DNA of 64,000 nucleotides from Shinella zoogloeoides (GCF_022682305.1 NZ_CP093528.1:2369501-2433500), one strand, 5' to 3'; numbered from the stretch's first letter, positions 8,902 to 17,862 are shown. A program made the numbers and translations. The notes: generated by a model not told the origin, from the letters alone.

Positions 8902-9663
8902 CTAATTGATTGCGGAAAGGCTCTTGCCGAGCAGTCCCGTCAGGTAGCCGGCCACGACCTCCTGGCCGGCTTCATCTCGGATGAGGTCGTTGCGGACCTC
9001 GATCATCACATTGGCAAGGCCGTTGGAAAGGCCATGCTCCTTCAGGGTGTGCGTCACGCCGTCCTCGGGACCGTAAGGCTCGTTGCGGCGGGCGTCGTAG
9101 CGCCCGTCGATCGCGGCCTCGGCCAGCATGGCGTCGGCAAGGCGCGTATCGGCATCATGCAGAATACCGATCTCCACATCGCGCTGCTTGCCGAAATAGA
9201 TCGGCGTGAAGCTGTGCATGGTGACGATGACCGGCGGCCGGCCCTCGGCGATCCGGGCCTTCACCAGTCGGGAAAGTTTTTCACGGAACGGCAGGTAGAG
9301 CGCTTCGGTGCGGGCATCACGCGCCGCCTGATCAAGCCCCGCATTGCCCGGAACATCGAAGATCTCGCTCTTTTCCGGCATGGCGGCCGGCGATTCCGGC
9401 GGACGGTTGCAATCGTAGACGAGGCGCGAGAAGCGTTGGTGGAGCAGCGTCGCATCGAGTCTTCTCGCCACGAGGCGCGAGACGGCGAGCGCACCCGGAT
9501 CCCAGGCGATATGGCTGGCCAGCGCCTCCTCGGGAAGCCCGAGCGTGCCAAGCGACCTCGGCAGGACGCGCGATGCATGCTCGCAAACCAGGATCACCGG
9601 GCCGCGGGCAATAGCATTCTCCAGGGCGACCGGGTCGCCCTCCTCCACACTCAGAATTCCCAT
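8902..9663 (-). CDS. N-formylglutamate amidohydrolase family hydrolase
   Basis: A 253-residue member of the FGase family (the HutG-type zinc hydrolases). Recognisable segments are VILVCEHASR (about 24-33), SRLVYDCNRP (about 79-88), VTMHSFTPIY (about 146-155) and the C-terminal MIEVRNDL, which supply the His/Glu/Arg residues of the fold. It is the first gene of the TRAP/ligase operon and is divergent from an RpiR regulator. There are no other histidine-utilisation genes nearby. The operon partners suggest that it cleaves a gamma-glutamyl amide and regenerates glutamate, rather than acting on N-formylglutamate; this is inference. The ATG at 9663 is preceded by a GAGGGG element about 10 bases upstream. 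Confidence 0.85.
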   Translation of the reverse strand: MGILSVEEGDPVALENAIARGPVILVCEHASRVLPRSLGTLGLPEEALASHIAWDPGALAVSRLVARRLDATLLHQRFSRLVYDCNRPPESPAAMPEKSEIFDVPGNAGLDQAARDARTEALYLPFREKLSRLVKARIAEGRPPVIVTMHSFTPIYFGKQRDVEIGILHDADTRLADAMLAEAAIDGRYDARRNEPYGPEDGVTHTLKEHGLSNGLANVMIEVRNDLIRDEAGQEVVAGYLTGLLGKSLSAIN

Positions 9664-9697
9664 GAGCCTGATCCCCTCGACCGGCTTTTATCATTGA

Positions 9698-9713
9698 TGA
9701 AGAGAATTCTTCA
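9698..9713. promoter_or_regulatory. Candidate RpiR operator, copy 1
   Basis: The perfect inverted repeat TGAAGA-GAAT-TCTTCA lies in the divergent region between the amidohydrolase and RpiR genes. A near-identical second copy lies 42 bases away, which makes a dimeric-repressor site plausible. Confidence 0.6.
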
Positions 9714-9739
9714 CCATTCTGCCAGTGTCAACCGGCGAA

Positions 9740-9755
9740 TGAAAAAATCTCTTCA
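9740..9755. promoter_or_regulatory. Candidate RpiR operator, copy 2
   Basis: TGAAAA-AATC-TCTTCA has the same half-sites and the same 4-bp spacing as the copy at 9698, with one mismatch. It ends ten bases before the proposed -35 box of the regulator gene, consistent with autoregulation. Confidence 0.55.
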
Positions 9756-9764
9756 AAAAATCAT

Positions 9765-9794
9765 TTGACTCGAATTGTGACAGCGATGTTTAAT
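9765..9794 (+). promoter_or_regulatory. Probable sigma-70 promoter of the RpiR gene
   Basis: TTGACT (9765-9770) and TTTAAT (9789-9794) are spaced by 18 bases. Transcription starting near 9801 favours the TTG start at 9835 over an earlier in-frame TTG at 9796, which would lie upstream of the transcript. Confidence 0.5.
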
Positions 9795-9834
9795 TTTGAA
9801 AACTCCGGCAAAGACCGGAGCGCAGGGGAATAAC

Positions 9835-10734
9835 TTGACGCTCAACCAAGCATCCATGACGGTGTCGGATGTGATCCATGCCCATTTCGATGCGCTGACG
9901 CGCGCCGAGAGGCAGCTGGCCACATCGCTGCTCGACAACTACCCCGTCTCCGGCCTCGGCAGCATCACGACGGTGGCGGAAAACGCCGGCGTGTCGACGC
10001 CGACGGTCGCACGCATGGTGCAGAAGCTCGGCTTTCGCGGCTTTCCCGATTTCCAGGTCCGCCTGCACCACGAACTGGAGGCGACGCTTTCCAGCCCCAT
10101 CAGCAAGCACGACCGCCTGGCCGCCAACGCGCCCGGCACCCACATCCTCAACCGCTTCGCCGACGCGATCATGACGAACCTGCGCCAGACGCTCGCGCAG
10201 ATGGAGGCCGCCGAATTCGATGGCGCGGCCGCCCTGCTCGCCGACCGCCAGCGCAGCATCTACATCATCGGCGGGCGCATCACGAAGGCGCTGGCGGACT
10301 ATCTCTTCACCCACCTCCAGGTCATTCGCCCGAACGTCACGCAGATCGCCTCCAATCCGAGTTCCTGGCCGCATTACGTGCTGAACATGAAGGCGGGCGA
10401 CGTCCTCGTGATCTTCGACATCCGCCGCTACGAGCAGGAAATGGAGACGCTCGGCCGCGCCGCCCGCGAGCGCGGCGTGGAGATCGTGCTGTTCACCGAC
10501 CAGTGGGCCTCGCCGGTCGCCAAGGCGGCGGCAAGGGTCTTCCGCGTCCATATCGAGGCGCCGTCCGCATGGGATTCCTCCGTCGTGACGCTCTTCATCC
10601 TGGAAGCACTGATCGAAGCGGTGCAAAGTTCGGGCTGGGAGGAAACCAGCGACCGAATGAAGACGCTGGAGGGCCTGTTCGAGGCCAGCCGGCTTTTTCG
10701 CAAACCCCGGCCGGAGGTTCCTGGCAAATCCTGA
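9835..10734 (+). CDS. RpiR-family transcriptional regulator (HTH + SIS domains)
   Basis: A protein of about 299 residues with an N-terminal HTH of the RpiR type (NAGVSTPTVARMVQKLGFRGFPDFQ is the recognition region, about residues 50-74) and a C-terminal SIS sugar-isomerase fold. That fold contains YIIGGRITKALADY and DVLVIFDIRRYEQE, which normally bind a phosphosugar or other small effector. The start is taken as TTG at 9835, preceded by AGGGGAA; ATG at 9856 is an alternative. It is divergent from the amidohydrolase-TRAP-ligase operon, with two inverted repeats in between, so control of that operon is likely. It may also control the ABC operon that starts 100 bases downstream on the same strand. 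Confidence 0.85.
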   Translation: MTLNQASMTVSDVIHAHFDALTRAERQLATSLLDNYPVSGLGSITTVAENAGVSTPTVARMVQKLGFRGFPDFQVRLHHELEATLSSPISKHDRLAANAPGTHILNRFADAIMTNLRQTLAQMEAAEFDGAAALLADRQRSIYIIGGRITKALADYLFTHLQVIRPNVTQIASNPSSWPHYVLNMKAGDVLVIFDIRRYEQEMETLGRAARERGVEIVLFTDQWASPVAKAAARVFRVHIEAPSAWDSSVVTLFILEALIEAVQSSGWEETSDRMKTLEGLFEASRLFRKPRPEVPGKS

Positions 10735-10833
10735 TCGACATACGAAAAAAACGAAATAAAACTGTCACATAAGCTTCATACGCCGCAAGTAATCACCACG
10801 CCGAAATGCCTGACACACAAAAGGAGAACACCC

Positions 10834-11940
10834 GTGATGTCACATACGAAACGTCTGCTTTCGCTCTCCACCGCCCTGGTGATCGCCACCACGTCGCTCG
10901 CTTTCGCCGAGCCGAGCGCGGAGCTGATCGAAGCCGCCAAGAAGGAAGGCATGCTCACGACCATCGCACTGCCGCATGACTGGTGCGGCTACGGCGACGT
11001 CATCGCCTCCTTCAAGGCCAAGTATCCGGAAATCCAGGTCAACGAGCTGAACCCCGACGCCGGCTCGGCTGACGAGATCGAAGCCATCAAGGCCAACAAG
11101 GACAACAAGGGCCCGCAGTCGCCCGACGTGATCGACGTCGGTCTCGCCTTCGGCCCGTCCGCCAAGGCCGAAGGCCTGCTGCAGCCCTACAAGGTCTCGA
11201 CCTGGGACGAAATTCCGAACGAGATCAAGGACGCCGACGGCCACTGGTACGGCGACTATTACGGCGTGATGTCCTTCCTCGTGAACAAGGACCTCGTCGC
11301 CAATTCGCCGAAGGACTGGGCCGACCTCCTGAAGCCGGAATATGCCGGCCAGGTCGCGCTTGCCGGCGACCCGCGCGCCTCCAACCAGGCGATCCTCGCC
11401 GTTCTCGCCGCCGGTCTTTCCAAGGACGCCAAGTCCGGCAAGGAAGCCGGCGAGGCTGGCCTTGCCTACTTCGCCGAGATGAACAAGGCCGGCAACTTCG
11501 TTCCGGTCATCGGCAAGTCCGGCACGCTGGCGCAGGGCTCGACCCCGATCGTCGTCGCCTGGGACTACAACGCGCTCGGCTGGGCCAAGACCCTCAACGG
11601 CAACCCGCCGACCGAGGTCATCGTTCCGGAGAAGGGCGTCCTCGCCGGCGTCTACGTCCAGGGCATCTCGGCCTACGCGCCGCATCCGAACGCCGCCAAG
11701 CTGTGGATGGAGCACGTCTACTCCGACGAAGGCCAGCTCGGCTGGCTGAAGGGCTATTGCCATCCGGCGCGCTTCAACGCCATGGTCAAGGCCGGCAAGG
11801 TTCCGCAGGAACTGATCGACGCCCTGCCGCCGGCAGCGTCTTATGAGAAGGCCTACTTCCCGACGCTCGAGGAAGTCGATGCCAACAAGGCCGCCGTCAC
11901 CGGCGCGTGGGACAGCGTCGTCGGCGCGAACGTGCAGTAA
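10834..11940 (+). CDS. ABC transporter solute-binding protein (family 1, Pot/Phn-like)
   Basis: A 368-residue secreted binding protein. It has a Sec signal peptide (MMSHTKRLLSLSTALVIATT...AFA, about 24 residues), then the two-lobe layout of iron/polyamine/2-aminoethylphosphonate binding proteins. YYGVMSFLVNKDL and STPIVVAWDYNALG are the recognisable mid-domain strands. An AAAAGGAGAA ribosome site precedes the GTG-ATG start. It is the first gene of a binding protein-permease-permease-ATPase operon. The ligand is not evident; a small organic cation, a phosphonate or a compound tied to the preceding RpiR regulon are the open options. Confidence 0.88.
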   Translation: MMSHTKRLLSLSTALVIATTSLAFAEPSAELIEAAKKEGMLTTIALPHDWCGYGDVIASFKAKYPEIQVNELNPDAGSADEIEAIKANKDNKGPQSPDVIDVGLAFGPSAKAEGLLQPYKVSTWDEIPNEIKDADGHWYGDYYGVMSFLVNKDLVANSPKDWADLLKPEYAGQVALAGDPRASNQAILAVLAAGLSKDAKSGKEAGEAGLAYFAEMNKAGNFVPVIGKSGTLAQGSTPIVVAWDYNALGWAKTLNGNPPTEVIVPEKGVLAGVYVQGISAYAPHPNAAKLWMEHVYSDEGQLGWLKGYCHPARFNAMVKAGKVPQELIDALPPAASYEKAYFPTLEEVDANKAAVTGAWDSVVGANVQ

Positions 11941-11950
11941 GCGATAATCA

Positions 11951-11981
11951 TCGTCGCCCCGGTTTCGTGCCGGGGCGACGA
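11951..11981 (+). other. Hairpin directly after the binding-protein gene
   Basis: A perfect 12-bp stem (TCGTCGCCCCGG with CCGGGGCGACGA) with a 7-nt loop starts 10 bases after the stop of the binding-protein gene and 43 bases before the permease start. No T-run follows. It probably stabilises the upstream mRNA segment, giving more binding protein than permease. Confidence 0.7.
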
Positions 11982-12024
11982 CTGCGGTATGCCAATGAAG
12001 GCAACCCCATCCGAGGTTTTCTTG

Positions 12025-12915
12025 ATGTCACCAGACAGTTCAGCCGCCAACCGGCCGGCGCGGGAGCCTTTCCGCCTCCCGCTGCATTGGCTCGGCGCGG
12101 CGCCGTTCGCGATCTTCGTCCTGCTGTTCCTGATCATGCCGACGATGCGCATCGTCATCGGCGCCTTCCAGACGCCGGACGGCGGCTTCACGCTGGACAA
12201 TATCCGCGGGCTGTTCACCACGTCGATCATGTCGGCCTACTGGATCTCGATCAAGATCTCCATCGCCTCGGCCCTGCTCGGCTGCCTGATCGGCTTTGCG
12301 GTCGCCTCCGCCGCCGTGCTCGGCGGCCTGCCGAAATGGATCCGCGGCCCGCTGCTGACCTTCTCCGGCGTCGCCTCCAACTTCGCGGGCGTCCCGCTCG
12401 CCTTCGCCTTCCTCGCGACCCTCGGCCCGGTCGGCCTCGTCACCGTGTTCCTGCGCACCCAGTTCGGTTTCGACCTGCGCGCCCACGGCTTCAACATCCT
12501 GTCCTTCTGGGGCTTGACGGTCACGTACCTGTTCTTCCAGATCCCGCTGATGATCCTCATCATCACGCCCGCGCTCGACGGCCTGAAGCGCGAATGGCGC
12601 GAGGCGGCGCAGATCCTCGGCGCGACCAACGCGCAATACTGGCGAATGGTCGCTTTCCCGATCCTGCTGCCCTCCTTCCTCGGCACGCTGGCGCTGCTCT
12701 TCGCCAACGCCTTCGGCGCGGTCGCAACGGCCATCGCGCTCACCGGCTCCTCGCTCTCTATCGTGCCGATCCTGCTCTTCGCGCAGATTCGCGGCGACGT
12801 GCTCGGCAATCCCCATCTTGGCTATGCGCTGGCCTTCGGCATGATCGTCGTCACCGGCATCGCCAATACGATCTACATCTGGCTGCGCGCCCGCAGCGAA
12901 AGGTGGCTGAAATGA
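12025..12915 (+). CDS. ABC transporter permease (first)
   Basis: A 296-residue inner-membrane permease with about six helices and the EAA-type cytoplasmic loop (EWREAAQILGATNAQYW, about residues 193-209), which docks the ATPase. It is related to the PotB/PhnU branch. The start chosen is ATG 12025, with GAGG nine bases upstream; ATG 11989 would add 12 residues and is less well placed. It overlaps the second permease gene in an ATGA. Confidence 0.88.
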   Translation: MSPDSSAANRPAREPFRLPLHWLGAAPFAIFVLLFLIMPTMRIVIGAFQTPDGGFTLDNIRGLFTTSIMSAYWISIKISIASALLGCLIGFAVASAAVLGGLPKWIRGPLLTFSGVASNFAGVPLAFAFLATLGPVGLVTVFLRTQFGFDLRAHGFNILSFWGLTVTYLFFQIPLMILIITPALDGLKREWREAAQILGATNAQYWRMVAFPILLPSFLGTLALLFANAFGAVATAIALTGSSLSIVPILLFAQIRGDVLGNPHLGYALAFGMIVVTGIANTIYIWLRARSERWLK

Positions 12916-13694
12916 AAAAGCTCTGGGCCTGGGGCGCCCTCCTCTTCGGGCTGCTCTATTTCATCCTGCCGCTGCTCGGCATGACCAACTTCTCCCTGAA
13001 GATGCGCCGCGGCGTCTATTCGCTGGACGCCTACGCCGTCGTGCTCGGCGACCCGCGCTTCCAGGAAACCTTCACCTATTCCGTTATGATGGCGCTCGCC
13101 ACCATCGCCTTCGGCGTGCTGCTCGTGGTGCCCACCGCCTACTGGGTGCGCCTCAAGCTGCCGGGCCTTCGCCCCTATGTCGAGTTCATCACGCTCCTGC
13201 CGCTGGTCATCCCGGCCATCGTCATCGTGTTCGGCTATATCCGGCTCTACAACACCTCGAGCTGGCTGCCGCTGACCGGCTCGATCACCGGCACGAACAT
13301 CCTCCTGATGTTCGGCTATTCGATGCTGGCTTTGCCCTATATGTACCGCGCCGTCGACACGGGCCTGCGCTCCATCGATATCGCCACGCTGACGGAGGCC
13401 GCCCAGAGCCTCGGCGCAGGCTGGATGACCATCCTCGCCCGCATCATCCTGCCGAACGTGCTGGTCGCGGTGCTCTCCGGCGCGTTCCTGACCTTCGCCA
13501 TCGTCATCGGCGAGTTCACCATGGCCGCCCTTCTCAACCGTCCGGCCTTCGGCCCCTACATGCAGCTTCTCGGCGCCAATCGCGCCTATGAGCCGGCTGC
13601 GCTCGCGGTCATGTCCTTCGCCTTGACCTGGGGCTGCCTCGGCCTGATCCAGCTTGTCTCCCGCTTCCAGAAGGGCGCGCAAAGCCCCGTCTAA
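12912..13694 (+). CDS. ABC transporter permease (second)
   Basis: A 260-residue permease of the PotC/PhnV type with six hydrophobic segments. Its EAA loop is TEAAQSLGAGWMTILAR (about residues 161-177). The ATG at 12912 overlaps the preceding stop. It pairs with the first permease to form the translocation pore. A much longer open frame upstream is antisense-like read-through of GC-rich sequence and is ignored. Confidence 0.9.
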   Translation: MKKLWAWGALLFGLLYFILPLLGMTNFSLKMRRGVYSLDAYAVVLGDPRFQETFTYSVMMALATIAFGVLLVVPTAYWVRLKLPGLRPYVEFITLLPLVIPAIVIVFGYIRLYNTSSWLPLTGSITGTNILLMFGYSMLALPYMYRAVDTGLRSIDIATLTEAAQSLGAGWMTILARIILPNVLVAVLSGAFLTFAIVIGEFTMAALLNRPAFGPYMQLLGANRAYEPAALAVMSFALTWGCLGLIQLVSRFQKGAQSPV

Positions 13695-13703
13695 GGACCA
13701 TTC

Positions 13704-14765
13704 ATGAGCTTCCTGACCCTTACCAGTATCCAGAAGTCCTTCGGCCCCGTGCAGGTCGTCAAGGATTTCAACATGTCCATCGAAAAGGGCGAGTTCATCT
13801 CGTTCCTCGGCCCGTCCGGCTGCGGCAAGACGACCATCCTGCGCATGATCGCCGGCTTCGAGACGCCCTCGGGCGGCGCGATCGCCATCGACGGCAAGAG
13901 CCAGGCGAACCTTCGCCCCAACCAGCGCAATATCGGCATGGTCTTCCAGGCCTACGCGCTCTTCCCCAACATGAACGTCGCGGAGAACGTCGCCTTCGGC
14001 CTCAAGGTCGCCGGCCGGCCGAAGGCCGAGATCGACGCCCGCGTCAAGGAGATGCTCGGCCTCATCAAGCTCGACCATCTCGCCGACCGCTACCCCTACC
14101 AGATGTCCGGCGGCCAGCAGCAGCGCGTGGCCCTCGCCCGCGCGCTCGCCCCCAAGCCCCAGGTCCTCCTCCTCGACGAACCGCTCTCGGCCCTCGACGC
14201 CAAGATCCGCGTATCGCTGCGCGAGGAAATCCGCATGATCCAGCAGCAGCTCGGCATCACCACGGTCTTCGTCACCCATGACCAGGAAGAGGCCCTGTCG
14301 ATCTCCGACCGCATCGTCGTCATGAACGCCGGCAAGGCCGATCAGATCGGCACGCCCGCCGATATCTACAACCGCCCCGCGACGCGCTTCGTCGCGGGCT
14401 TCGTCGGCACGCTGAACCTCATCGAGGCCAAGGTGGTCGACGCAGCAACCAATCGCGTAACGATCGGCGACCAGGGCGTGACCCTGCGCGAATCGCTCGG
14501 CAACGCGAAGGCGGGCGACACGATCTCGCTGGCGCTGCGCCCCGAAGCCGGCTCCATCGCCGCCGACGCCAAGGGCGACACGGCGCTTTCCGGCGAGGTC
14601 GTCTCGTCGAACTTCCTCGGCTCGGTCATCCGCACGCGCATGAAGGTCGGCGGCAGCGTCATCTCCTTCGACATGTTCAACAGCCCCGGCCTCGTGCCGC
14701 CGGCCGTCGGCGAAACGGTCACGCTGCGCTTCACTGCCGGCGACCTTCTGGTCATCCACGACTGA
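13704..14765 (+). CDS. ABC transporter ATP-binding protein (PotA-like)
   Basis: A 353-residue ATPase. It has Walker A GPSGCGKTT (about 36-44), Q-loop VFQAYALFP (about 78-86), signature MSGGQQQRVALARAL (about 133-147), Walker B VLLLDEPLSALD and switch His in VTHDQEEA. The last 110 residues form the TOBE regulatory domain. It energises import by the two permeases encoded immediately upstream. It is the last gene of the operon; an 11-bp palindrome follows at 14828. Confidence 0.93.
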   Translation: MSFLTLTSIQKSFGPVQVVKDFNMSIEKGEFISFLGPSGCGKTTILRMIAGFETPSGGAIAIDGKSQANLRPNQRNIGMVFQAYALFPNMNVAENVAFGLKVAGRPKAEIDARVKEMLGLIKLDHLADRYPYQMSGGQQQRVALARALAPKPQVLLLDEPLSALDAKIRVSLREEIRMIQQQLGITTVFVTHDQEEALSISDRIVVMNAGKADQIGTPADIYNRPATRFVAGFVGTLNLIEAKVVDAATNRVTIGDQGVTLRESLGNAKAGDTISLALRPEAGSIAADAKGDTALSGEVVSSNFLGSVIRTRMKVGGSVISFDMFNSPGLVPPAVGETVTLRFTAGDLLVIHD

Positions 14766-14827
14766 ACCTGCATTCCAAGCCTTGCGAAAGGTTTGGAAAA
14801 ATCTGTCGTGAATCCTCGCTTTTGCGT

Positions 14828-14852
14828 CGCCCGCGGATTTGATCCGCGGGCG
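14828..14852 (+). terminator. Palindrome ending the ABC operon, weak terminator candidate
   Basis: A perfect 11-bp stem (CGCCCGCGGAT with ATCCGCGGGCG) with a 3-nt loop lies 63 bases after the ATPase stop and 22 bases before the riboswitch. The following ATTGCCGT is not T-rich, so termination is likely but inefficient or Rho-assisted. Confidence 0.5.
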
Positions 14853-14873
14853 ATTGCCGTCTAGTCTCCCTTC

Positions 14874-15578
<705 letters not shown>

Positions 15579-15682
15579 ATCAGTTCGTGAAGAACCGGAA
15601 TCGGCTGCTGAGAGCGAGCCGCTAAGCCATTGAAAGGACCACAGAAGTCTCCCGGCTCGTTAGGAGACCTCGCCCCACCCGC

Positions 15683-15776
15683 TTCCGTCATCCTCGGCCT
15701 TGTGCCGAGGATCTGCCGACGCATCGAAAAATCGCGACGCTTGCAGATGCTCGGGACAAGCCCGAGCATGACGGAA
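15683..15776. repeat. RIME-like rhizobial intergenic palindromic element
   Basis: The element is about 94 bp and is bounded by the inverted ends TTCCGTCAT and ATGACGGAA. It contains two inner hairpins (CCTCGG..CCGAGG and GCTCGGG..CCCGAGC) and matching ATCTGC/GCAGAT arms. This is the two-palindrome layout of the RIME elements described in Sinorhizobium. It sits between the convergent ends of ribH and the LuxR gene and may serve as a shared bidirectional stop. Confidence 0.75.
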
Positions 15777-15798
15777 GACAGGCTTGGCCGCCCGCCAC

Positions 15799-16596
15799 CT
15801 ACGCCTGCAAATTCTTCAGGTAGATCGACAGCAATTGTATCTGCGAGGAAATGCCGAGCTTGCGGTACACATTCCGCCGGTGCACCTTCACCGTGCCCGT
15901 CGAGATATCGAGCCTCAGCCCGATCGATTCCGACGAATGCCCCTGCAGCACCAGCTCGATGATCGAGGCCTCGCGGTCGGTGAGGTTCAGCTTGCGCCAG
16001 ACCTTGTCCGCCGCGCTCACCGGCTCGTTGCGCCGGCCGCGTCCCTGCCCCGTCTCGGCGAAGCGCTCGGCAAGGCCGCTCCAGGCGCGGCGCACGAAGG
16101 CGGCGACAAAAGGCTCCGCATCGGTGAGCAGGCCGAATTCGCTGGCCGGGAAGACGCCCGTCTTCTCCCGCCGCATCAGCGAGACCACCACCGTCACCCC
16201 GTCCTGCGTCGGCACGAAGAAGCCCAGCTCCTCGGCAAGCCGGGTCTGCGAGTAGTAGTTGCGGTAATATTCGCTGGAGAAGAAACGGTCCGGCGCAAGC
16301 TCGCGCATGCGCAGCACGCCCGAGCGTCCGGCCCGCGCCGTATGGTAGAACGGATCGAGCAGGTACGGTCCCGCCTGGTAGAGGCTGACAAAGACATTGT
16401 AGTCGTCCGCATCGAAGGTGCTGAAGAGGTCGATGGGCCGCGCCTTGTCGCGATAGGCGAAGACGACCATGCCGTCGAAGCGCACCAGCGCACGCATCAT
16501 CGCCAGCAGGGTCTCGCCGGTTTGCCGGTCGGAGCGCTCCGTTTCCCCGGTCCAATCGGCGAGCGTCCGGAAGAATGCCGTGAAATCGACCCGCAT
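15799..16596 (-). CDS. LuxR-family transcriptional regulator
   Basis: A protein of about 265 residues with a C-terminal GerE/LuxR HTH. That domain begins at LTDREASIIELVLQG and contains the recognition helix STGTVKVHRRNVYRKLG. The N-terminal 190 residues show no autoinducer-pocket signature and no receiver Asp motif, so the signal is unknown. The start at ATG 16596 has GGGGAG upstream; the frame extends further but without a good ribosome site. It is divergent from a Pot-type ABC operon, with two similar palindromes in the intergenic region, so it probably activates that operon. Confidence 0.85.
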   Translation of the reverse strand: MRVDFTAFFRTLADWTGETERSDRQTGETLLAMMRALVRFDGMVVFAYRDKARPIDLFSTFDADDYNVFVSLYQAGPYLLDPFYHTARAGRSGVLRMRELAPDRFFSSEYYRNYYSQTRLAEELGFFVPTQDGVTVVVSLMRREKTGVFPASEFGLLTDAEPFVAAFVRRAWSGLAERFAETGQGRGRRNEPVSAADKVWRKLNLTDREASIIELVLQGHSSESIGLRLDISTGTVKVHRRNVYRKLGISSQIQLLSIYLKNLQA

Positions 16597-16642
16597 GGCG
16601 CTTGCTCCCCGATTCCCGCGACGCCCCTCATGTGCCGCCGCC

Positions 16643-16654
16643 GGGATATACTCC
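16643..16654. promoter_or_regulatory. Candidate LuxR-type binding site, copy 1
   Basis: GGGATATACTCC resembles the perfect palindrome GGTATATACC located 48 bases further on. Both lie in the divergent region between the LuxR gene and the ABC operon. Confidence 0.4.
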
Positions 16655-16690
16655 TTCCACAGTCGATTTACGGATAAAATACCTCTCTCG

Positions 16691-16701
16691 GGGTATATAC
16701 C
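16691..16701. promoter_or_regulatory. Candidate LuxR-type binding site, copy 2
   Basis: The perfect 10-bp palindrome GGTATATACC (16692-16701) sits about 90 bases upstream of the ABC ATPase start. It overlaps a wider ATACC...GGTAT inverted repeat (about 16679-16696). The position suits an activator site. Confidence 0.45.
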
Positions 16702-16788
16702 AACCCGCCGGCGGCTGACTAGCATTCCGCTCGACGGTGGCTAAAGCGGCGCAAGATCGCTTCGACGCAACAACCGCAGGGAACAGAC

Positions 16789-17862
16789 GTGACATCCGCC
16801 TCAACGAACGACATCGAGTTCCGTTCGGTGACCAAGCGCTATGGCGCAGTCACCGCGGTCTCCGACATAAACCTGACCGTGCCGAAAGGCGCCTTCGTGG
16901 CCCTGCTCGGCCCTTCCGGCTGCGGCAAGACGACCTGCCTTCGCATGATCGGCGGCTTCGAGCAGCCGAGCGAGGGTGAGGTGCTGATCGCCGGCAAGGT
17001 TGCCAACGGCGTGCCGGCCTATCGCCGCCCGGTCAACATGGTCTTCCAGCAATATGCGCTCTTCCCGCATTTCGACGTGGAGAAGAACGTCGCCTACGGC
17101 CTGAAGCAGCTTCGCCCGAGGCTGCCGGCGGCGGAGATATCCCGCCGCGTCGGCGAGGCGCTGGAAATGGTGCGCCTTTCCGGCTTCGCCAAGCGCCGCA
17201 TCCATGAAATGTCCGGCGGCCAGCAGCAGCGCGTGGCGCTCGCCCGGGCGCTGGTCAACAAGCCCTCCGTGCTTCTCCTCGACGAGCCGCTGGCGGCCCT
17301 CGACAAGAAGCTGCGCACCGCCATGCAGATCGAGCTTCAGACGCTCCAGCGCGATCTCGGCATCACCTTCGTGCTCGTCACGCACGACCAGGAGGAGGCG
17401 CTGTCGATGAGCGACCTCGTCTGCGTGATGAGCGCCGGCCGCATCCGCCAGCTCGCCACGCCCCAGGAGGTCTACGATCGCCCCGCCGATCTCTTCGTCG
17501 CCGATTTCGTCGGAAAGACGAACCGCTTCGACGGCACGCTGGAGGCCGGCGGCACCGTGCGGCTCGGCAACGGCGCGGCCCTGCCCGCCTCGCGCGGCGA
17601 CCTTCCGCCGGGCGCCGTCACCGTGGCGCTGCGGCCCGAGGCGATCCGCCTTGCGCGGGGCGGCGCGGGAACGGCGACGCTCGAGGGCACCGTCACCCAT
17701 CGCATCTTCCTCGGCTCGGCGGCCGAATATTCCATCGCCGTCGACGGCCTCGGCGACCTGCTCGTCACGGCCGAACGCCAGACGCAGAACGACCTCGTCG
17801 CGCCGGGCGAACGGGTCGCCATCAGCTTCGATCCCGGTACAGCGCATATCTTTCCAGCCTGA
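16789..17862 (+). CDS. ABC transporter ATP-binding protein (PotA-like)
   Basis: A 357-residue ATPase with Walker A GPSGCGKTT (about 42-50), Q-loop VFQQYALFP, signature MSGGQQQRVALARAL, Walker B VLLLDEPLAALD and a C-terminal TOBE domain. The start is GTG at 16789, with AGGGA seven bases upstream. It is the first gene of an ATPase-binding protein-permease-permease-SDR operon, the order found in Pot-type systems of alphaproteobacteria. Substrates of this branch are polyamines or quaternary ammonium compounds; nothing here decides which. Confidence 0.93.
   Translation: MTSASTNDIEFRSVTKRYGAVTAVSDINLTVPKGAFVALLGPSGCGKTTCLRMIGGFEQPSEGEVLIAGKVANGVPAYRRPVNMVFQQYALFPHFDVEKNVAYGLKQLRPRLPAAEISRRVGEALEMVRLSGFAKRRIHEMSGGQQQRVALARALVNKPSVLLLDEPLAALDKKLRTAMQIELQTLQRDLGITFVLVTHDQEEALSMSDLVCVMSAGRIRQLATPQEVYDRPADLFVADFVGKTNRFDGTLEAGGTVRLGNGAALPASRGDLPPGAVTVALRPEAIRLARGGAGTATLEGTVTHRIFLGSAAEYSIAVDGLGDLLVTAERQTQNDLVAPGERVAISFDPGTAHIFPA

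Noticed and set aside
8902..9663. hutG as part of histidine utilisation
   Set aside because: The gene leads a TRAP/ligase operon about 15 kb away from the urocanase-like gene and has no histidine genes beside it; only the fold is certain.
9796..9834. TTG at 9796 as the start of the RpiR regulator
   Set aside because: It would lie within or before the predicted transcription start, while TTG 9835 has a good ribosome site.
12873..14759. A 628-codon minus-strand frame opposite the ABC permease and ATPase, and similar long antisense frames at 16801-18885, 39492-41042 and 51805-53499
   Set aside because: Low-complexity, His/Asp/Arg-rich shadows of well-supported genes, with no ribosome sites or motifs.
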